Assembly: GCF_030165005.1 (NCBI RefSeq)
Contig: NZ_JASNNW010000008.1
Coordinates: forward strand, 1-64,000
DNA length: 64,000 nucleotides
Origin: Blastococcus capsensis
GTDB lineage: Bacteria; Actinomycetota; Actinomycetes; Mycobacteriales; Geodermatophilaceae
Reading direction: 5' to 3'
The notes below the pieces were generated by a model, which saw only the letters and a list, made by a program, of their open reading frames with translations, had not been told where the DNA came from and made no database searches. The translations under genes and the position numbers were made by a program. Shown in pieces: positions 34,483 to 43,978 of this stretch (positions are counted from its first letter, which is position 1; the number at the start of each line of letters is the position of its first letter).

Positions 34483-35075
34483 TGCCGGCGCGGCTGGCCG
34501 GCGGACTGCTCGCCGCTGCCCTCCTGGCCGGCTGCGCGACCACCACCGAGCCGACCACCACCGAGCTAACCACCACCGAGCCGGCGGCCGCTGAGCCGGC
34601 GCCGGCCGTGCCCGCCTGTGAGCAGCTGCCCGAGAACACCACGCCGGCCGGCGTGGACGCGCTGCCGCCGCTCACCTTGGCCTGCCTGGGCCCCGGTCCG
34701 GACGTGGTGCTGGAGCGGTTGACCGGCCGACCCACCGTCATCAACCTGTGGGCGACCTGGTGCGGCCCCTGCCGGGAGGAGATGCCGCTGCTGCAGGAGG
34801 CCTACGCCCGGCACGGGGATCAGGTCCGGTTCCTCGGCGTGGACGTCCAGGACGACCCCGACGCCGCGCGCTGGTTCCTCGACGAGCTCGGCATCGACTA
34901 TCCGCACGCCGTCGACCGCGACGGCCGGCTGCTGCGGGAGCTGGGGGTGCGCGGGCTGCCGGTGACCCTCGCTCTCGACGCCGAGGGTCGCATCGCCGGC
35001 CGGTCGGTAGGCCAGCTCACCGGCGAGGAGCTCGAGCGGTTGATCGGCACAGTGCTGTCCTCGGAAGGGCGTTAG
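34482..35075 (+). CDS. TlpA-like exported thioredoxin lipoprotein, second copy
   Basis: 197 residues. The signal ends in lipobox ALLAGCAT (Cys about 18), then a Thr/Glu-rich spacer of repeated TTTEP units. The thioredoxin domain has NLWATWCGPCREEMPLL (active CGPC about 93-96) and the cis-Pro block RGLPVTLALD. GTG 34479 is an alternative start. It is probably in one transcript with the upstream BNR lipoprotein under the 33480 operator. Confidence 0.92.
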   Translation: MPARLAGGLLAAALLAGCATTTEPTTTELTTTEPAAAEPAPAVPACEQLPENTTPAGVDALPPLTLACLGPGPDVVLERLTGRPTVINLWATWCGPCREEMPLLQEAYARHGDQVRFLGVDVQDDPDAARWFLDELGIDYPHAVDRDGRLLRELGVRGLPVTLALDAEGRIAGRSVGQLTGEELERLIGTVLSSEGR

Positions 35076-35092
35076 CGCCCTGAGCGTGCAGG

Positions 35093-36121
35093 TCAGGTCA
35101 CGCGGTCCGACCATCGCTCCGGCGGGGCTGTGGGGTGTGTGTCCAGCAGGGCGGCAGCCACCAGCCGCTGGCACCACTCCGGATGGGAGAGGGGCAGTCC
35201 GTGGTCGGCCATCGGGTGGACCACCGAGGTCACACTGGGCCGGGTACGCGCGAGTTCGGTGGCCCGGCCTGGGACGAGCGCGGGATCGCATGCTCCGAGG
35301 GCGAGGGTCACCGGGATCTGCGCGCGGCGGAGATGCTCGAGCGCGTCGACCCAACCGGCGTCGCGGATGAGCCCGTTCATGGACGCGGAGTAGCTGCTCC
35401 AGGTGTGCTCGACACCGGAGCGCGCCACCGGGATCGGCAGATCGGGACGGTAGGCGACGGCCATCCAGGAGGCCGCGGTCCGGTGGCGGCACATCCATGC
35501 GCAGGCGGCGCGTGGTAGCCGTCCATCCCCTGCCAGGAGGGACTCCAACCGCCCGAGGCCGGCGACGTGCGCATCCGCCTCGGCGCGGCTGCGGTACAGA
35601 GGTGCTGCGAAGGTGACGACGGAGCGCACCGTGTCGCGGTGTTCAGCCGCCCATCGCAGCGCGAGCAGGCCGCCCATGGAGTAGCCGGCGACCACGGTCG
35701 GCCTGTCCTGCAGGCCCAGTCCGGCCAGGGCGTCGTCCAGTACGGCGAGGTGAACTCCGGCATCTGTCGGGGCGGTGATGTCCATGGAGCGGCCGAAGCC
35801 GAGCAGGTCCGGGATGACCACGGTCGCCTGCTCGGCGAGCCGGTCGTAGACCGCGCCGAAGCTGTTTCCGGCGCCCGCCATGCCGTGCAACAGGAGGACC
35901 ACCGATTGCCCGGAGCCCATGGTGCGGACGTGCAGCGGTCCGGCCGTGAGCTCGTGGCCACCGCCCGACGTCCACGCGGTCACGGCCGCCGACCGTCGAT
36001 GCCGCCGGCCCCACCAGCCGAGGCCGGCGGTGACGCCGGAGACCGCCGCGCAGAGGGCTCGACGCCCACGGGAGGGATCTGCGTCAGCCTGCCGCAGACC
36101 GCCGATGGTCAACGCGGCCAC
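35093..36121 (-). CDS. Alpha/beta-hydrolase
   Basis: About 342 residues. The oxyanion region [13 protein letters not shown], the nucleophile elbow GYSMGG (about 167-172), a late acid ([10 protein letters not shown]) and catalytic His ([12 protein letters not shown]) give a complete triad. A basic N-terminal extension of about 70 residues precedes the fold. GTG 36121 overlaps the end of the copper ATPase gene by 13 bases, so the two are probably co-transcribed. The substrate is unknown; a later start near 36046 is possible. Confidence 0.83.
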   Translation of the reverse strand: MAALTIGGLRQADADPSRGRRALCAAVSGVTAGLGWWGRRHRRSAAVTAWTSGGGHELTAGPLHVRTMGSGQSVVLLLHGMAGAGNSFGAVYDRLAEQATVVIPDLLGFGRSMDITAPTDAGVHLAVLDDALAGLGLQDRPTVVAGYSMGGLLALRWAAEHRDTVRSVVTFAAPLYRSRAEADAHVAGLGRLESLLAGDGRLPRAACAWMCRHRTAASWMAVAYRPDLPIPVARSGVEHTWSSYSASMNGLIRDAGWVDALEHLRRAQIPVTLALGACDPALVPGRATELARTRPSVTSVVHPMADHGLPLSHPEWCQRLVAAALLDTHPTAPPERWSDRVT

Positions 36122-38958
36122 CCACTCGCCGCCATGCGGCTCCGATCCGGGTTCTCCGCTTCGGTGTCGGTGAGCCGGGGCGGCTGGAACCGGTTGAGCC
36201 GTGCGGCGTTGAGCACGACGCTGATGCTGGACAGCGCCATCGCCGCAGCGGCGATCATCGGCGAGAGCAGTGCCCCGGTGACCGGGTAGAGCAGGCCGGC
36301 GGCGACCGGGATTGCGACAGTGTTGTACCCGAACGCCAGCACCAGGTTCTGCCGGATGTTGCGCATGGTCGCCTTCGACAGCGCGATAGCGGTGACCAGG
36401 CCCTTGAGCTCGCCGGACATCAGCGTGACGTCGGCGGCTTCGATGGCGACGTCGGTGCCCGTGCCGATGGCGATGCCGACGTCGGCCTGTGCCAGTGCCG
36501 GGCTGTCGTTGATCCCGTCGCCGACCATCGCCACCAGCCGGCCCTCGTCCTGCAGGGTGCGGACCTCGGCGGCCTTCTGGTCGGGCAGGACCTCGGCGAG
36601 GACCCGGTCGATGCCGACCTGGCGGGCGACCGCGTCGGCGGTGCGCCGGTTGTCGCCGGTGATCATGGCGACCTGCAGGCCGAGGTCGCGCAGGGCGCGG
36701 ATGGCGGCGACCGAGTCCGGTTTGATCGTGTCGGCGACGGCGACCACGCCGGCGGGTCGGCCGTCGACGGCGACGAACATCGGGGTCTTGCCCTCGTCGG
36801 CGAGCCGGTGGGCGTGGTGTTCGAGCTCTCCGGTGGGGATGTCGGCGTCGGCCAGTAGTGCGACGTTGCCGATCAGTAGTTCGTGACCGTCGACGGTCGC
36901 CCGGATCCCCTTGCCGGTGACCGAGTCGAAGGCGGCCGGCCGGGCCAGGTCCAGTCCCCGCTCGCGGGCGGCGGCGACGATGGCGGTGGCCAGCGGGTGC
37001 TCGCTGTCGGTCTCGGCAGAGCCGACCAGGCGCAGCAGGCCGGTCTCGTCGTGGCCGGCGGCGGTGACGACGTCGGTCAGCGCCGGCATACCGCGGGTGA
37101 TCGTGCCCGTCTTGTCCAGCACCACCGTGTTCAGCTTGTGCGCCGTCTCCAGCGCCTCCGCGCTCTTGATGAGGACGCCGGAGCGGGCTCCCTTGCCGGT
37201 GGCCACCATCACCGACAGCGGCGTGGCCAGCCCCAGCGCGCAGGGGCAGGCGATGATCAGGACGCTGACGGTGGCGACCAGGGCCAGCGTCAGCGCCGGT
37301 CCGAAGATGAACCACAGCACGAACGTGCCGAGCGCGACGAACACCACCGCGGGCACGAAGTAGCTGGCGACGACGTCGACCAGCCGCTGGATCGGCGCCT
37401 TCGAGGACTGTGCCTCCTGCACCAGCTTGATGATCTGGGCCAGGGCCGTCTCCGAGCCCACCCGCGTGGCCCGCATCGTGAACGCGCCGGTCTGGTTGAC
37501 GGTGGCGCCGATGACCTCCTCGCCGGCGCTCTTGCGGACCGGGACGCTCTCGCCGGTGACCATCGACTCGTCGATGGTGGAGGCGCCTTCGACGATCTCG
37601 CCGTCGACGGGGATCTTCTCACCGGGGCGGACCCGCAGCTGGTCGCCGGCGCGGACCTCGTCGACGCCGACCTCGACCTCCTGGCCGTTGCAGAGCACCC
37701 GGGCCGTGGCGGGGGTGAGCTCCACCAGGGCGCGGATCGCGTCGCCGGTGCCGGCTCGGGCGCGGGCCTCGACCAGTCGGCCGAGGAGGATCACGGTGAT
37801 GATGAAGGAGACGACCTCGTAGTAGACCTCGCGCACGTCCTCGGGCAGGAGGTCGGGTGCGATGGTGGCGACGAGGCTGTAGCCGAACGCGGCGATGGTG
37901 CCCAGCGTGATCAGGCTGTTCATCTCGGCGCTGCGGTTGCCCAGGGCTCGCCACCCGGTGGCGTGGATCGGCCAGCCGACCCAGACGAACACCGGCAGCG
38001 TCAGCAGCAGCTGCACCCAGGGGTTCTCCAGCAGGTCGGGCACGTACTGCTCGCCGATGAAGTGCGCCACCATCGCCGCGTAGAGCACCGGCAGGGTCAG
38101 GACCGTACCCACGGCGACCCGGCGGGTGAGGTCGCGGACCTCCTCCCGGTGCGCTGCGGCCTCGGCGTCCTCGGTCGGGGCGGCGCCGGGTTCGGCCCGC
38201 AGCCGGGCGGGGAACCCGGTGGCGACCGCGACCGCCTCGGTGAGCGCCTCGACGTCGACCAGCGTCGGGTCGTACATGATCACGGCGCGTTCGGCGCCGA
38301 AGTTCACTTCCGCGGAGTCGACGCCCCCGATGGCGCGCAGCTGGGCTTCGGCGCGGGCGACGTCGGTGGGCAGGCTGCGCAACGCACCCGGCAGCAGAAA
38401 CTCCGCCCGTTCGCACTCGACGGTCCCGTCCATCCGGGGTCCGACCCCGACGGCGCGGGCGGTTTCCCGGTTCTCCTGGGTGACTCCCCGCGCCGCCTCG
38501 ACGACCTCGTCACCGCCCTGCTCCGGTGAGGACAACGGGGCCTGGGCTGCCTCTGCCTTCCCCCGCGGCCCCTCATCCCCGTCAGGGGACTCGGCCACCA
38601 GCGTGCCGTGCAGCATGTTCATCCCGCAGGCCCAGCCGTACTCGCCCGGCTCGTCGATGGCCAGATCCATGGTCGTGGTGCCGAACGCCGCCAACGAGGC
38701 GCTCTTACGCAGATCGGGGAAGACCACGCGAGCGGTGCAGTCGCTGTTCTCCTGACGATGGAACCGCAGCCGCACCGGAGTGCCGGCCTGGACACGGATG
38801 AGGCTCGGCGAATACCCGCCCTTGACGGTGACGTCCACGACCTGCCGCCCCGCTTCCAGCTGCGCGTGCGTCGCCTTGCGGGGAGCGAAGAAGTACCAGG
38901 CCAGCGCGGCGATGAGCGCAACGCCGCCGAGGACGACAACAAGCTCACTGGTGCTCAT
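36109..38958 (-). CDS. Copper-type P1B ATPase with N-terminal cupredoxin domain
   Basis: 949 residues. A membrane anchor (about 5-25) is followed by a cupredoxin-like domain (about 40-123) with Cys74, Cys111, Met113, Met115 and His117 as candidate ligands (ACGMNMLHG). An HMA-like fold (about 170-258) lacks the CxxC pair. The ATPase core has the CPC transport motif ([12 protein letters not shown], about 570), phosphorylation Asp in DKTGTIT (about 613), SEHPLA, and [10 protein letters not shown]. It should export Cu+. Divergent from a Met-rich exported peptide across an operator. Confidence 0.93.
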   Translation of the reverse strand: MSTSELVVVLGGVALIAALAWYFFAPRKATHAQLEAGRQVVDVTVKGGYSPSLIRVQAGTPVRLRFHRQENSDCTARVVFPDLRKSASLAAFGTTTMDLAIDEPGEYGWACGMNMLHGTLVAESPDGDEGPRGKAEAAQAPLSSPEQGGDEVVEAARGVTQENRETARAVGVGPRMDGTVECERAEFLLPGALRSLPTDVARAEAQLRAIGGVDSAEVNFGAERAVIMYDPTLVDVEALTEAVAVATGFPARLRAEPGAAPTEDAEAAAHREEVRDLTRRVAVGTVLTLPVLYAAMVAHFIGEQYVPDLLENPWVQLLLTLPVFVWVGWPIHATGWRALGNRSAEMNSLITLGTIAAFGYSLVATIAPDLLPEDVREVYYEVVSFIITVILLGRLVEARARAGTGDAIRALVELTPATARVLCNGQEVEVGVDEVRAGDQLRVRPGEKIPVDGEIVEGASTIDESMVTGESVPVRKSAGEEVIGATVNQTGAFTMRATRVGSETALAQIIKLVQEAQSSKAPIQRLVDVVASYFVPAVVFVALGTFVLWFIFGPALTLALVATVSVLIIACPCALGLATPLSVMVATGKGARSGVLIKSAEALETAHKLNTVVLDKTGTITRGMPALTDVVTAAGHDETGLLRLVGSAETDSEHPLATAIVAAARERGLDLARPAAFDSVTGKGIRATVDGHELLIGNVALLADADIPTGELEHHAHRLADEGKTPMFVAVDGRPAGVVAVADTIKPDSVAAIRALRDLGLQVAMITGDNRRTADAVARQVGIDRVLAEVLPDQKAAEVRTLQDEGRLVAMVGDGINDSPALAQADVGIAIGTGTDVAIEAADVTLMSGELKGLVTAIALSKATMRNIRQNLVLAFGYNTVAIPVAAGLLYPVTGALLSPMIAAAAMALSSISVVLNAARLNRFQPPRLTDTEAENPDRSRMAASGWPR

Positions 38959-39090
38959 GGATGGGCCTCACCGTCGTCGAAGCGTTCCCGAGCCTTGCCG
39001 AGTCGTCGCACCTGCGTCGTCGAGAAGCTCCGGCTTCCGGCTTCTGCCGTGCCCGAGCAGGAGGCGGAGCAACCCCGGCACAAGTGACGT

Positions 39091-39105
39091 ACTATGAGCC
39101 ATAGT
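39091..39105. promoter_or_regulatory. Operator-like palindrome between the copper ATPase and Met-rich peptide genes
   Basis: TACTAT-GAGCC-ATAGTA (39090-39106) is the best palindrome of the ACTA-N7-TAGT set. It lies 46 bases before the peptide ATG and 132 bases before the ATPase start, so it may control both directions. Confidence 0.78.
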
Positions 39106-39151
39106 AGTTCGAGCGGATGGCAAGTGTGCCCAAGGAGCGGAGGAGCGCAAC

Positions 39152-39400
39152 ATGGTGAGGTCTTTGCTGGTGGCCGCGCTGGTCGCCGGGAGCGTCGCCG
39201 TCCCCGCCGGGGTGGCTTACGCCCACCCTGGAGCTGGCAGCGAGGGCTCGGATGCGTCCACCGGAATGGCGCGGATGCACGGGCTGATGCAGCAGGGCAA
39301 ACCCGGGATGGCCCGGATGCATGAGTTGATGCAGCAGGGCAACCCCGGCATGTCCCAGATGTGCGAGCTGCTGCACGAGGGCGCGCCCGGTCGCCTCTGA
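39152..39400 (+). CDS. Small exported Met/His repeat protein
   Basis: 82 residues. A signal peptide (SLLVAALVAGSVAVPAGVAYA) is followed by imperfect 17-residue repeats of the form GMARMHGLMQQGKP, GMARMHELMQQGNP and GMSQMCELLHEGAP. The regular Met, His and one Cys suggest binding of Cu+ outside the membrane. The ATG at 39152 has GGAGGAGCGC upstream. It is divergent from the copper ATPase behind a shared operator. I know no named family. Confidence 0.85.
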   Translation: MVRSLLVAALVAGSVAVPAGVAYAHPGAGSEGSDASTGMARMHGLMQQGKPGMARMHELMQQGNPGMSQMCELLHEGAPGRL

Positions 39401-39488
39401 CCGAGCCCCGGCCGCGGGTACCGGCCGAAGACATCCGGCAGGAGCGCTCCCCGGGAGCGCCCCTGCCGACTGAAGGAAGGAGTGGTCG

Positions 39489-39743
39489 GTGGATCACGAC
39501 GGCGGAATGATGGACGGCGGAATGATGATGGGGATGATGGGCGGCTGGATGCTGCTGTGGGCCCTGGTCGGGCTTGCCCTGCTGGTGGCGGGGGTGCTCG
39601 CGGCCATCTGGCTGGTCAAGCACCGCTCACCGGCCCGAGATGCAGGTCCCGCCTCGGAGGAGGTGCTCCGCCGGCGCTACGCCGCCGGGGAGATCGACCG
39701 CGAGGACTACCTGCGGATGCAGCGAGATCTGTCCAGCGGCTGA
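39489..39743 (+). CDS. SHOCT-domain small membrane protein with Met-rich N-terminus
   Basis: 84 residues. It opens MDHDGGMMDGGMMMGMMGGW, a Met/Asp-rich run, then one membrane segment (LLWALVGLALLVAGVLAAIWLV). The C-terminal SHOCT motif is LRRRYAAGEIDREDYLRMQRDL (positions about 60-81). The GTG start at 39489 follows AAGGAAGGAG. Such proteins are common in metal and stress loci; function is not established. Confidence 0.85.
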   Translation: MDHDGGMMDGGMMMGMMGGWMLLWALVGLALLVAGVLAAIWLVKHRSPARDAGPASEEVLRRRYAAGEIDREDYLRMQRDLSSG

Positions 39744-39786
39744 TGTCCGGCCGGTGGTCTGTGGCAGCCCCTGGCGCCCGGGGCCT

Positions 39787-40506
39787 CTACGGGGCGGTGG
39801 CCAACCGGGTGAGGTCTTCGGCGTACTGGTCCGGCGTCGTGCCCCCGGTGTACACCACCGACCGGCCACCAGGACCCCAGGCGTACACGGTCCCGGCGTG
39901 GTCGACCCCGTAGTCCCCGTGGGTGTGCCCGTCCCCGCCGTGCCCGCCGTTCCCGTCGTCGTGCGGGTGGATGATCGCCGCCGACGGGTCGGCCACCTGC
40001 TCGCTCTCGGGCAGGTAGAGCTCGCGAAGTGCCGCGGCGGTGGCCTCGTTGCCGCCGATGAGCCCGGTGAACTCGGGATCGAACCGGTCCAGCCACTCCC
40101 GCAGCGCCTCGGGGGTGTCGCGGGCCGGGTCCTCGGTCACGAACACCACCTGGACCCGGTCGCGGACCTCGGGAGTGAGCATGTCCCGCGCCAGTGCCAG
40201 GTCCGCCATCGTGGTCGGGCACAGGTCCGGGCAGTGCGTGTAGCCGAAGAACAGCAGCGTGACCTCGTCCTCGGGGCGGTCGCCGACGTCGAAAAGGTCC
40301 CCGCTGGTGGTCGGCAGCGTCAGGTCCGGGCGGGGTTGCCCCTGCTGCACCAGCGTGCCGTGGAAGCCGTCGTCCTGCACCGTGACGCGGGCCCCGCCCG
40401 CCGGCGAGTCCTCCGCCGCTCGGCCGGCGTGCCCGCAGCCGGCCAGCAGCAGCCCGCCGACCAGAACGGCAGAGCCGAGGGTGGCTCGGACCGGGACTCC
40501 TCGCAC
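39787..40506 (-). CDS. SCO1/SenC-family copper chaperone lipoprotein
   Basis: 239 residues. Lipobox GGLLLAGCGH (Cys about 24). The SCO fold has the copper-binding CxxxC in FFGYTHCPDLCPTTMADL (about 87-104), FVTEDPARDTPEAL, and the later metal His in the IIHPHD region. A His-rich loop (HDDGNGGHGGDGHTHG) precedes the C-terminal strand. It delivers copper to cytochrome oxidase or handles copper stress. It diverges from the ZIP transporter gene across a candidate operator. Confidence 0.94.
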   Translation of the reverse strand: MRGVPVRATLGSAVLVGGLLLAGCGHAGRAAEDSPAGGARVTVQDDGFHGTLVQQGQPRPDLTLPTTSGDLFDVGDRPEDEVTLLFFGYTHCPDLCPTTMADLALARDMLTPEVRDRVQVVFVTEDPARDTPEALREWLDRFDPEFTGLIGGNEATAAALRELYLPESEQVADPSAAIIHPHDDGNGGHGGDGHTHGDYGVDHAGTVYAWGPGGRSVVYTGGTTPDQYAEDLTRLATAP

Positions 40507-40554
40507 GGGGACCTCCTGAACTGCTGGCCGGCCGGGATCGGCACTCGCGCCACT

Positions 40555-40573
40555 CTACTAGCCGACATCGTAG
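40555..40573. promoter_or_regulatory. Operator-like site between sco1 and the ZIP gene
   Basis: CTACTA-GCCGACAT-CGTAG has the same CTACTA-N8-CGTAG layout as the site at 31561-31579. It differs in spacing from the main ACTA-N7-TAGT sites, so it could be a lower-affinity variant or bind another regulator. Confidence 0.5.
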
Positions 40574-40675
40574 GTTGCGGTCGCCCGTCGACCGCGCCCG
40601 GCCGGCCCCGGGGCGGCCCGGTGAGGGGACTGGGGGGGTAGGTGTCGCGGGGCCGAGGGCGGGCATCGCAGCGGC

Positions 40676-41410
40676 GTGGGCGACTACCTGATCGTGCTAG
40701 GGCTGGCGGCACTGCCCGCGGCAGGGAACTTCGCCGGGGCGCTGCTGTCGGAGACTCTGGATGTCTCCGAGCGGATGCTCAGCCTTGCCCTGCACCTGGC
40801 TGCCGGGATCGTGCTCGCCGTCGTCGGTCTGGAGTTGATGCCCGAGGCGCTGGCGGCTTCCCCGGCATGGGTGCCGATCCTGGCGTTCGTCGCCGGTGGC
40901 GCGTTCTTCGTGCTGCTGGACCGGGCGCTGGGGTTCGTCCAGGCCCGGCTCGATCTCGGCGAGAAGGCCAGCGGGCCGCTGGCCATCTTCTCCGGGGTCA
41001 GCCTGGACCTGTTCAGCGACGGTGTGATGATCGGCACCGGCACCGTGCTCAACCCCGCGCTGGGTCTGCTGCTGGCCACCGGGCAGGTACCGGCCGACCT
41101 GCCCGAGGGGTTCGCCGCGGTCGCCTCCCTGCGCCGCGCCGGGCTCAGCCGGACCCGCCGGCTGCTGCTGGCCGCCGGGTTCACGATCCCGATCCTCATC
41201 GGCGCGACTCTCGGGTACTTCGCGCTACGGAACGCCCCGGAGATCGTCACCCTCTCGGTGCTCGCGCTGACTGGCGGCGCGTTGGCCACGGTCGTGGTCG
41301 AGGAGATGATCCCCGAGGCCCACGAGGGTGAGACCTCCCGGCTGGGTGCGATCTTCTTCACCGCAGGGTTCGCCATCTTCGCGGGGATCTCGGCCTACGT
41401 CGGCGCCTGA
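40676..41410 (+). CDS. ZIP-family metal transporter
   Basis: 244 residues with about seven to eight hydrophobic helices. ZIP-like metal-site helices are visible: HLAAGIVLAVVGLELMPEAL (about 39-58), FSGVSLDLFSDGVMIGTGT (about 103-121) and VVVEEMIPEAHEGETSRLG (about 205-223). The usual His in the second is replaced by Asp, so the metal is uncertain. The GTG start at 40676 has a weak ribosome site. It is divergent from sco1. Confidence 0.87.
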   Translation: MGDYLIVLGLAALPAAGNFAGALLSETLDVSERMLSLALHLAAGIVLAVVGLELMPEALAASPAWVPILAFVAGGAFFVLLDRALGFVQARLDLGEKASGPLAIFSGVSLDLFSDGVMIGTGTVLNPALGLLLATGQVPADLPEGFAAVASLRRAGLSRTRRLLLAAGFTIPILIGATLGYFALRNAPEIVTLSVLALTGGALATVVVEEMIPEAHEGETSRLGAIFFTAGFAIFAGISAYVGA

Positions 41411-41680
41411 CGACTGGCAGCGTATCCGCCGCTACCTCGTCGAGCAGGACCTCGTGGAACGCGCCCAACGCCTGCTCGTCGAGGCCGGCGGACTCTGACG
41501 TCACCGGTCAGCCCGCAACTCGGTCCTGGGGCCGTTCCGCTGCGGCGGTCATCTTCCGCTGCGCCAGCTCCATGCGGCGACAGTGGCGTCGTCCACGAGG
41601 GTGGTGTGCCGTCCCCGAAGTGCCCGCCGATCGAGGGGCGTCCGGGCCCCGATCGCTGCCGCGGGCGGCGCCGGAACGGA
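41411..41680. other. Gap with an orphan C-terminal-like fragment
   Basis: Frame 41413-41499 reads DWQRIRRYLVEQDLVERAQ and continues to LLVEAGGL then stop. It has no start and could be the tail of a lost gene at the island edge. The remainder shows nothing I recognise. Confidence 0.4.
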
Positions 41681-41716
41681 GAGAGGCCCTGGTCAGCGAA
41701 CTGACCAGGGCCTCTC
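41681..41716 (-). terminator. Terminator of tRNA-His
   Basis: A perfect 16-bp stem (41681-41696 with 41701-41716) closed by a CGAA loop lies 8 bases after the tRNA 3' end. A near copy with one stem mismatch is at 23391-23426. Confidence 0.92.
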
Positions 41717-41724
41717 CCGGGTGG

Positions 41725-41798
41725 GGTGAGTGACGGGGCTCGAACCCGCGACACCCAGGATCACAACCTGGTGCTCTACCAGCTGAGCTACACCCACC
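41725..41798 (-). tRNA. tRNA-His (GTG anticodon)
   Basis: Read on the minus strand: acceptor GTGGGTG pairs with CACTCAC; D arm AGCTCAGCTGGTAGAGC; anticodon arm CAGGTT-GTG-ATCCTG; T arm GCGGG-TTCGAGC-CCCGT. The extra G at position -1 opposite C73, unique to tRNA-His, is present. CCA is not encoded. It lies 88 bases after orn, an arrangement also seen in mycobacteria. Its 3' end is duplicated at about 23.43 kb. Confidence 0.97.
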
Positions 41799-41886
41799 GT
41801 GTCTCCGCCCGGACGCAGAGCGCCCGGAGGGAACGGGCCCACGATACCGGAGGCCGGGCGGCGGTCCGCCGGGGGAGTCGCCGGGG

Positions 41887-42546
41887 TCAGGCGTGTCCGG
41901 CGTCCCCGGCCGCCAGCAGGTCGGCGAACGAGCCGACCACCGTGTCGGAGGCCTTCTTCGCCTGGCCGCTGCTGGGCCCGGGCGCCGCGACGAACAGCGT
42001 GCGCCGGTAGTACGCCAGCTCCCGCACCGACTCGATGATGTCGGCCAGGGCGCGGTGGGCGAGCCCCTTCGGCGGCTGGGCGAAGTACACCCGCGGGAAC
42101 CAGCGGCGGGCCAGCTCCTTGATCGAGGAGACGTCGACCATCCGGTAGTGCAGGTGGTCGTCCAGCTCCGGCATGTCGCGGGCCAGGAAGCCGCGGTCGG
42201 TGCCGATCGAGTTGCCGCACAGCGGGGCGGTCCGGCGCTCGGGCACCCAGCGCTTGATGTAGGCCAGCAGCTGCTGCTCGGCCTCCGCGACGGTCAGCGT
42301 GGAGGCCCGGACGGCGTCGGTGAGCCCCGACTTCCGGTGCATCTCGACGACGACGTCGTCCATGCCGTCCAGATCGGCGTCGTCGGCCGAGATGACCAGG
42401 TCCAGGCCCGGGTCCAGGACGTTCAGCTCCGAGTCGGTCACCACGACGGCGACCTCGATCAGCTTGTCCTCGACGATGTCCAGCCCGGTCATCTCGCAAT
42501 CGATCCAGACCAGGTGTCCCGCGCTCTCCGCCACGTCGCCCGACAT
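41887..42546 (-). CDS. orn: Oligoribonuclease
   Basis: 219 residues of the DEDDh exonuclease family. Motif I is [12 protein letters not shown] (about 12-23), motif II includes [11 protein letters not shown] (about 110-120), and motif III is [14 protein letters not shown] (about 163-176). It degrades 2-5-mer RNAs and pGpG to mononucleotides. ATG 42546 gives the standard start. It lies upstream of tRNA-His on the same strand, likely a conserved core arrangement. Confidence 0.97.
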   Translation of the reverse strand: MSGDVAESAGHLVWIDCEMTGLDIVEDKLIEVAVVVTDSELNVLDPGLDLVISADDADLDGMDDVVVEMHRKSGLTDAVRASTLTVAEAEQQLLAYIKRWVPERRTAPLCGNSIGTDRGFLARDMPELDDHLHYRMVDVSSIKELARRWFPRVYFAQPPKGLAHRALADIIESVRELAYYRRTLFVAAPGPSSGQAKKASDTVVGSFADLLAAGDAGHA

Positions 42547-42690
42547 TACGCACCGTGTGCATCGCACGCCCCGAGCGGTCCGCGTGTCCGTCTCCGTCGC
42601 ACCGCCCGGGACGGCGCGGCGCGGAAGGCTCGGATACGGCCGCATCCTCGCTAGGGTCGCCGGAACACCCGCCGTCAGGAAGCAACGCCT

Positions 42691-43875
42691 GTGTCCACTG
42701 CCTCTGCCCCCACCGCCCCTGCCGTGCCGCAGGCGCCGGGCACGCTCCGCGCCGGCCTGGCCCACCCGGTGGCCCTGGTCCGATGGCTCTGGGTCGCCTA
42801 CATGACCCCCGGCCGTCCGGGCCGTCCGACCACCCAGCTCGAGCTGCGCTGGATCTACACCGCCTGGCTGGCCGCCTTCCTGCTGAAGATGCTCGGGTCG
42901 TCCTGGGACGTCTCGTGGCACTTCATGTGGCTGCGTGACGACCTCGCGCCCCCGCACCTGCTGAACACGGCGGGCACCGCGGGCGTCGTGATCCTGGTGC
43001 TGTTCCACAGCTACAGCGGCTACGGCGTCGACCAGCGGGCGCTGCGGCTGATGCAGGTGGGCATCGGCACCTTCCTGGTCGCGATCCCGGTCGACCTCGT
43101 CAACCACCGGATCAACGGCCTCGACATCACCAGCTGGAGCCCCAGCCACGCGCTGCTCTACCTCGGGACGGCGGTCATGCTGGCCGGGGCGCTGCGCGGC
43201 TGGTGGCTGTACGCCGCACCCGGGCGTTTGCGCGAGCTGATCTCCCTCGGCCTGTGGCTGTTCTTCCTCGAGAACACCCTCTTCCCCAACCAGCACCAGG
43301 AGTACGGCGTCCTGTCGCTGGAGGCCTACGAGGCCGGCCGGACGACGGCGGAGCCGTCGCTGCTGGACTTCGCCGCCGCCCAGGGGCAGTCACCCACGAT
43401 GTTCATGCTGCCGGTGCCCTCCTGGGTGCACCCGGCATGGCTGATCTGCGCCGGCCTGCTCTCCCTGGTGGTGGCGCGCAAGGTGGTCGGCCTCCGCTGG
43501 ACGGCGACCGTGGTCGCGGTCGTGTACCTCGGCTACCGCGGGGTCATGTGGCTCGGCCTGGTCGCGATGGGCTTCCCGCCCTCGGTGCTGCCGGTCGTGC
43601 TGGTCGTCGGCGCGGTGCTGATCGACGTCGCCGTCACCCGCCGCATCCCCGGATGGGCGGCCGGGCTCGTCGTCACCGCCGGGGTGTACGGCACCGCCTT
43701 CCCGCTGGAGATGCTCGGCCTGCTGCCCCCGTGGAGCTGGTGGTCGGCGCTGCCGGTCACCGTCGCGTTCACGGTGCTGTGGGCCGCGGTGGACGCGCTG
43801 GCCGCCAGTTCGTGGCTGGCCCGCTGGCGCACCGCCGACGAGCCGGTCGTCGCGCCGGAGCGCGTCGCCGTCTGA
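42691..43875 (+). CDS. Multi-pass membrane protein, unknown function
   Basis: 394 residues with about eight to nine hydrophobic helices. Aromatic-rich and His-containing segments include [20 protein letters not shown] (about 70-89) and [13 protein letters not shown] (about 150-162), and [13 protein letters not shown] lies near 195. The spaced His residues in membrane segments could bind a cofactor, but I recognise no family. GTG 42691 follows AGGAAG. It is divergent from orn. Confidence 0.75.
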   Translation: MSTASAPTAPAVPQAPGTLRAGLAHPVALVRWLWVAYMTPGRPGRPTTQLELRWIYTAWLAAFLLKMLGSSWDVSWHFMWLRDDLAPPHLLNTAGTAGVVILVLFHSYSGYGVDQRALRLMQVGIGTFLVAIPVDLVNHRINGLDITSWSPSHALLYLGTAVMLAGALRGWWLYAAPGRLRELISLGLWLFFLENTLFPNQHQEYGVLSLEAYEAGRTTAEPSLLDFAAAQGQSPTMFMLPVPSWVHPAWLICAGLLSLVVARKVVGLRWTATVVAVVYLGYRGVMWLGLVAMGFPPSVLPVVLVVGAVLIDVAVTRRIPGWAAGLVVTAGVYGTAFPLEMLGLLPPWSWWSALPVTVAFTVLWAAVDALAASSWLARWRTADEPVVAPERVAV

Positions 43876-43978
43876 CGCCGAACCGGCGCGGAGCGCCGGT
43901 GCGGTCGCGCCGATGACGTAGCGTCGGGCGTGGCTGCGTCACGGGGGCGCTCGCCGCGCCGGAGGACGCACCGCGCGC

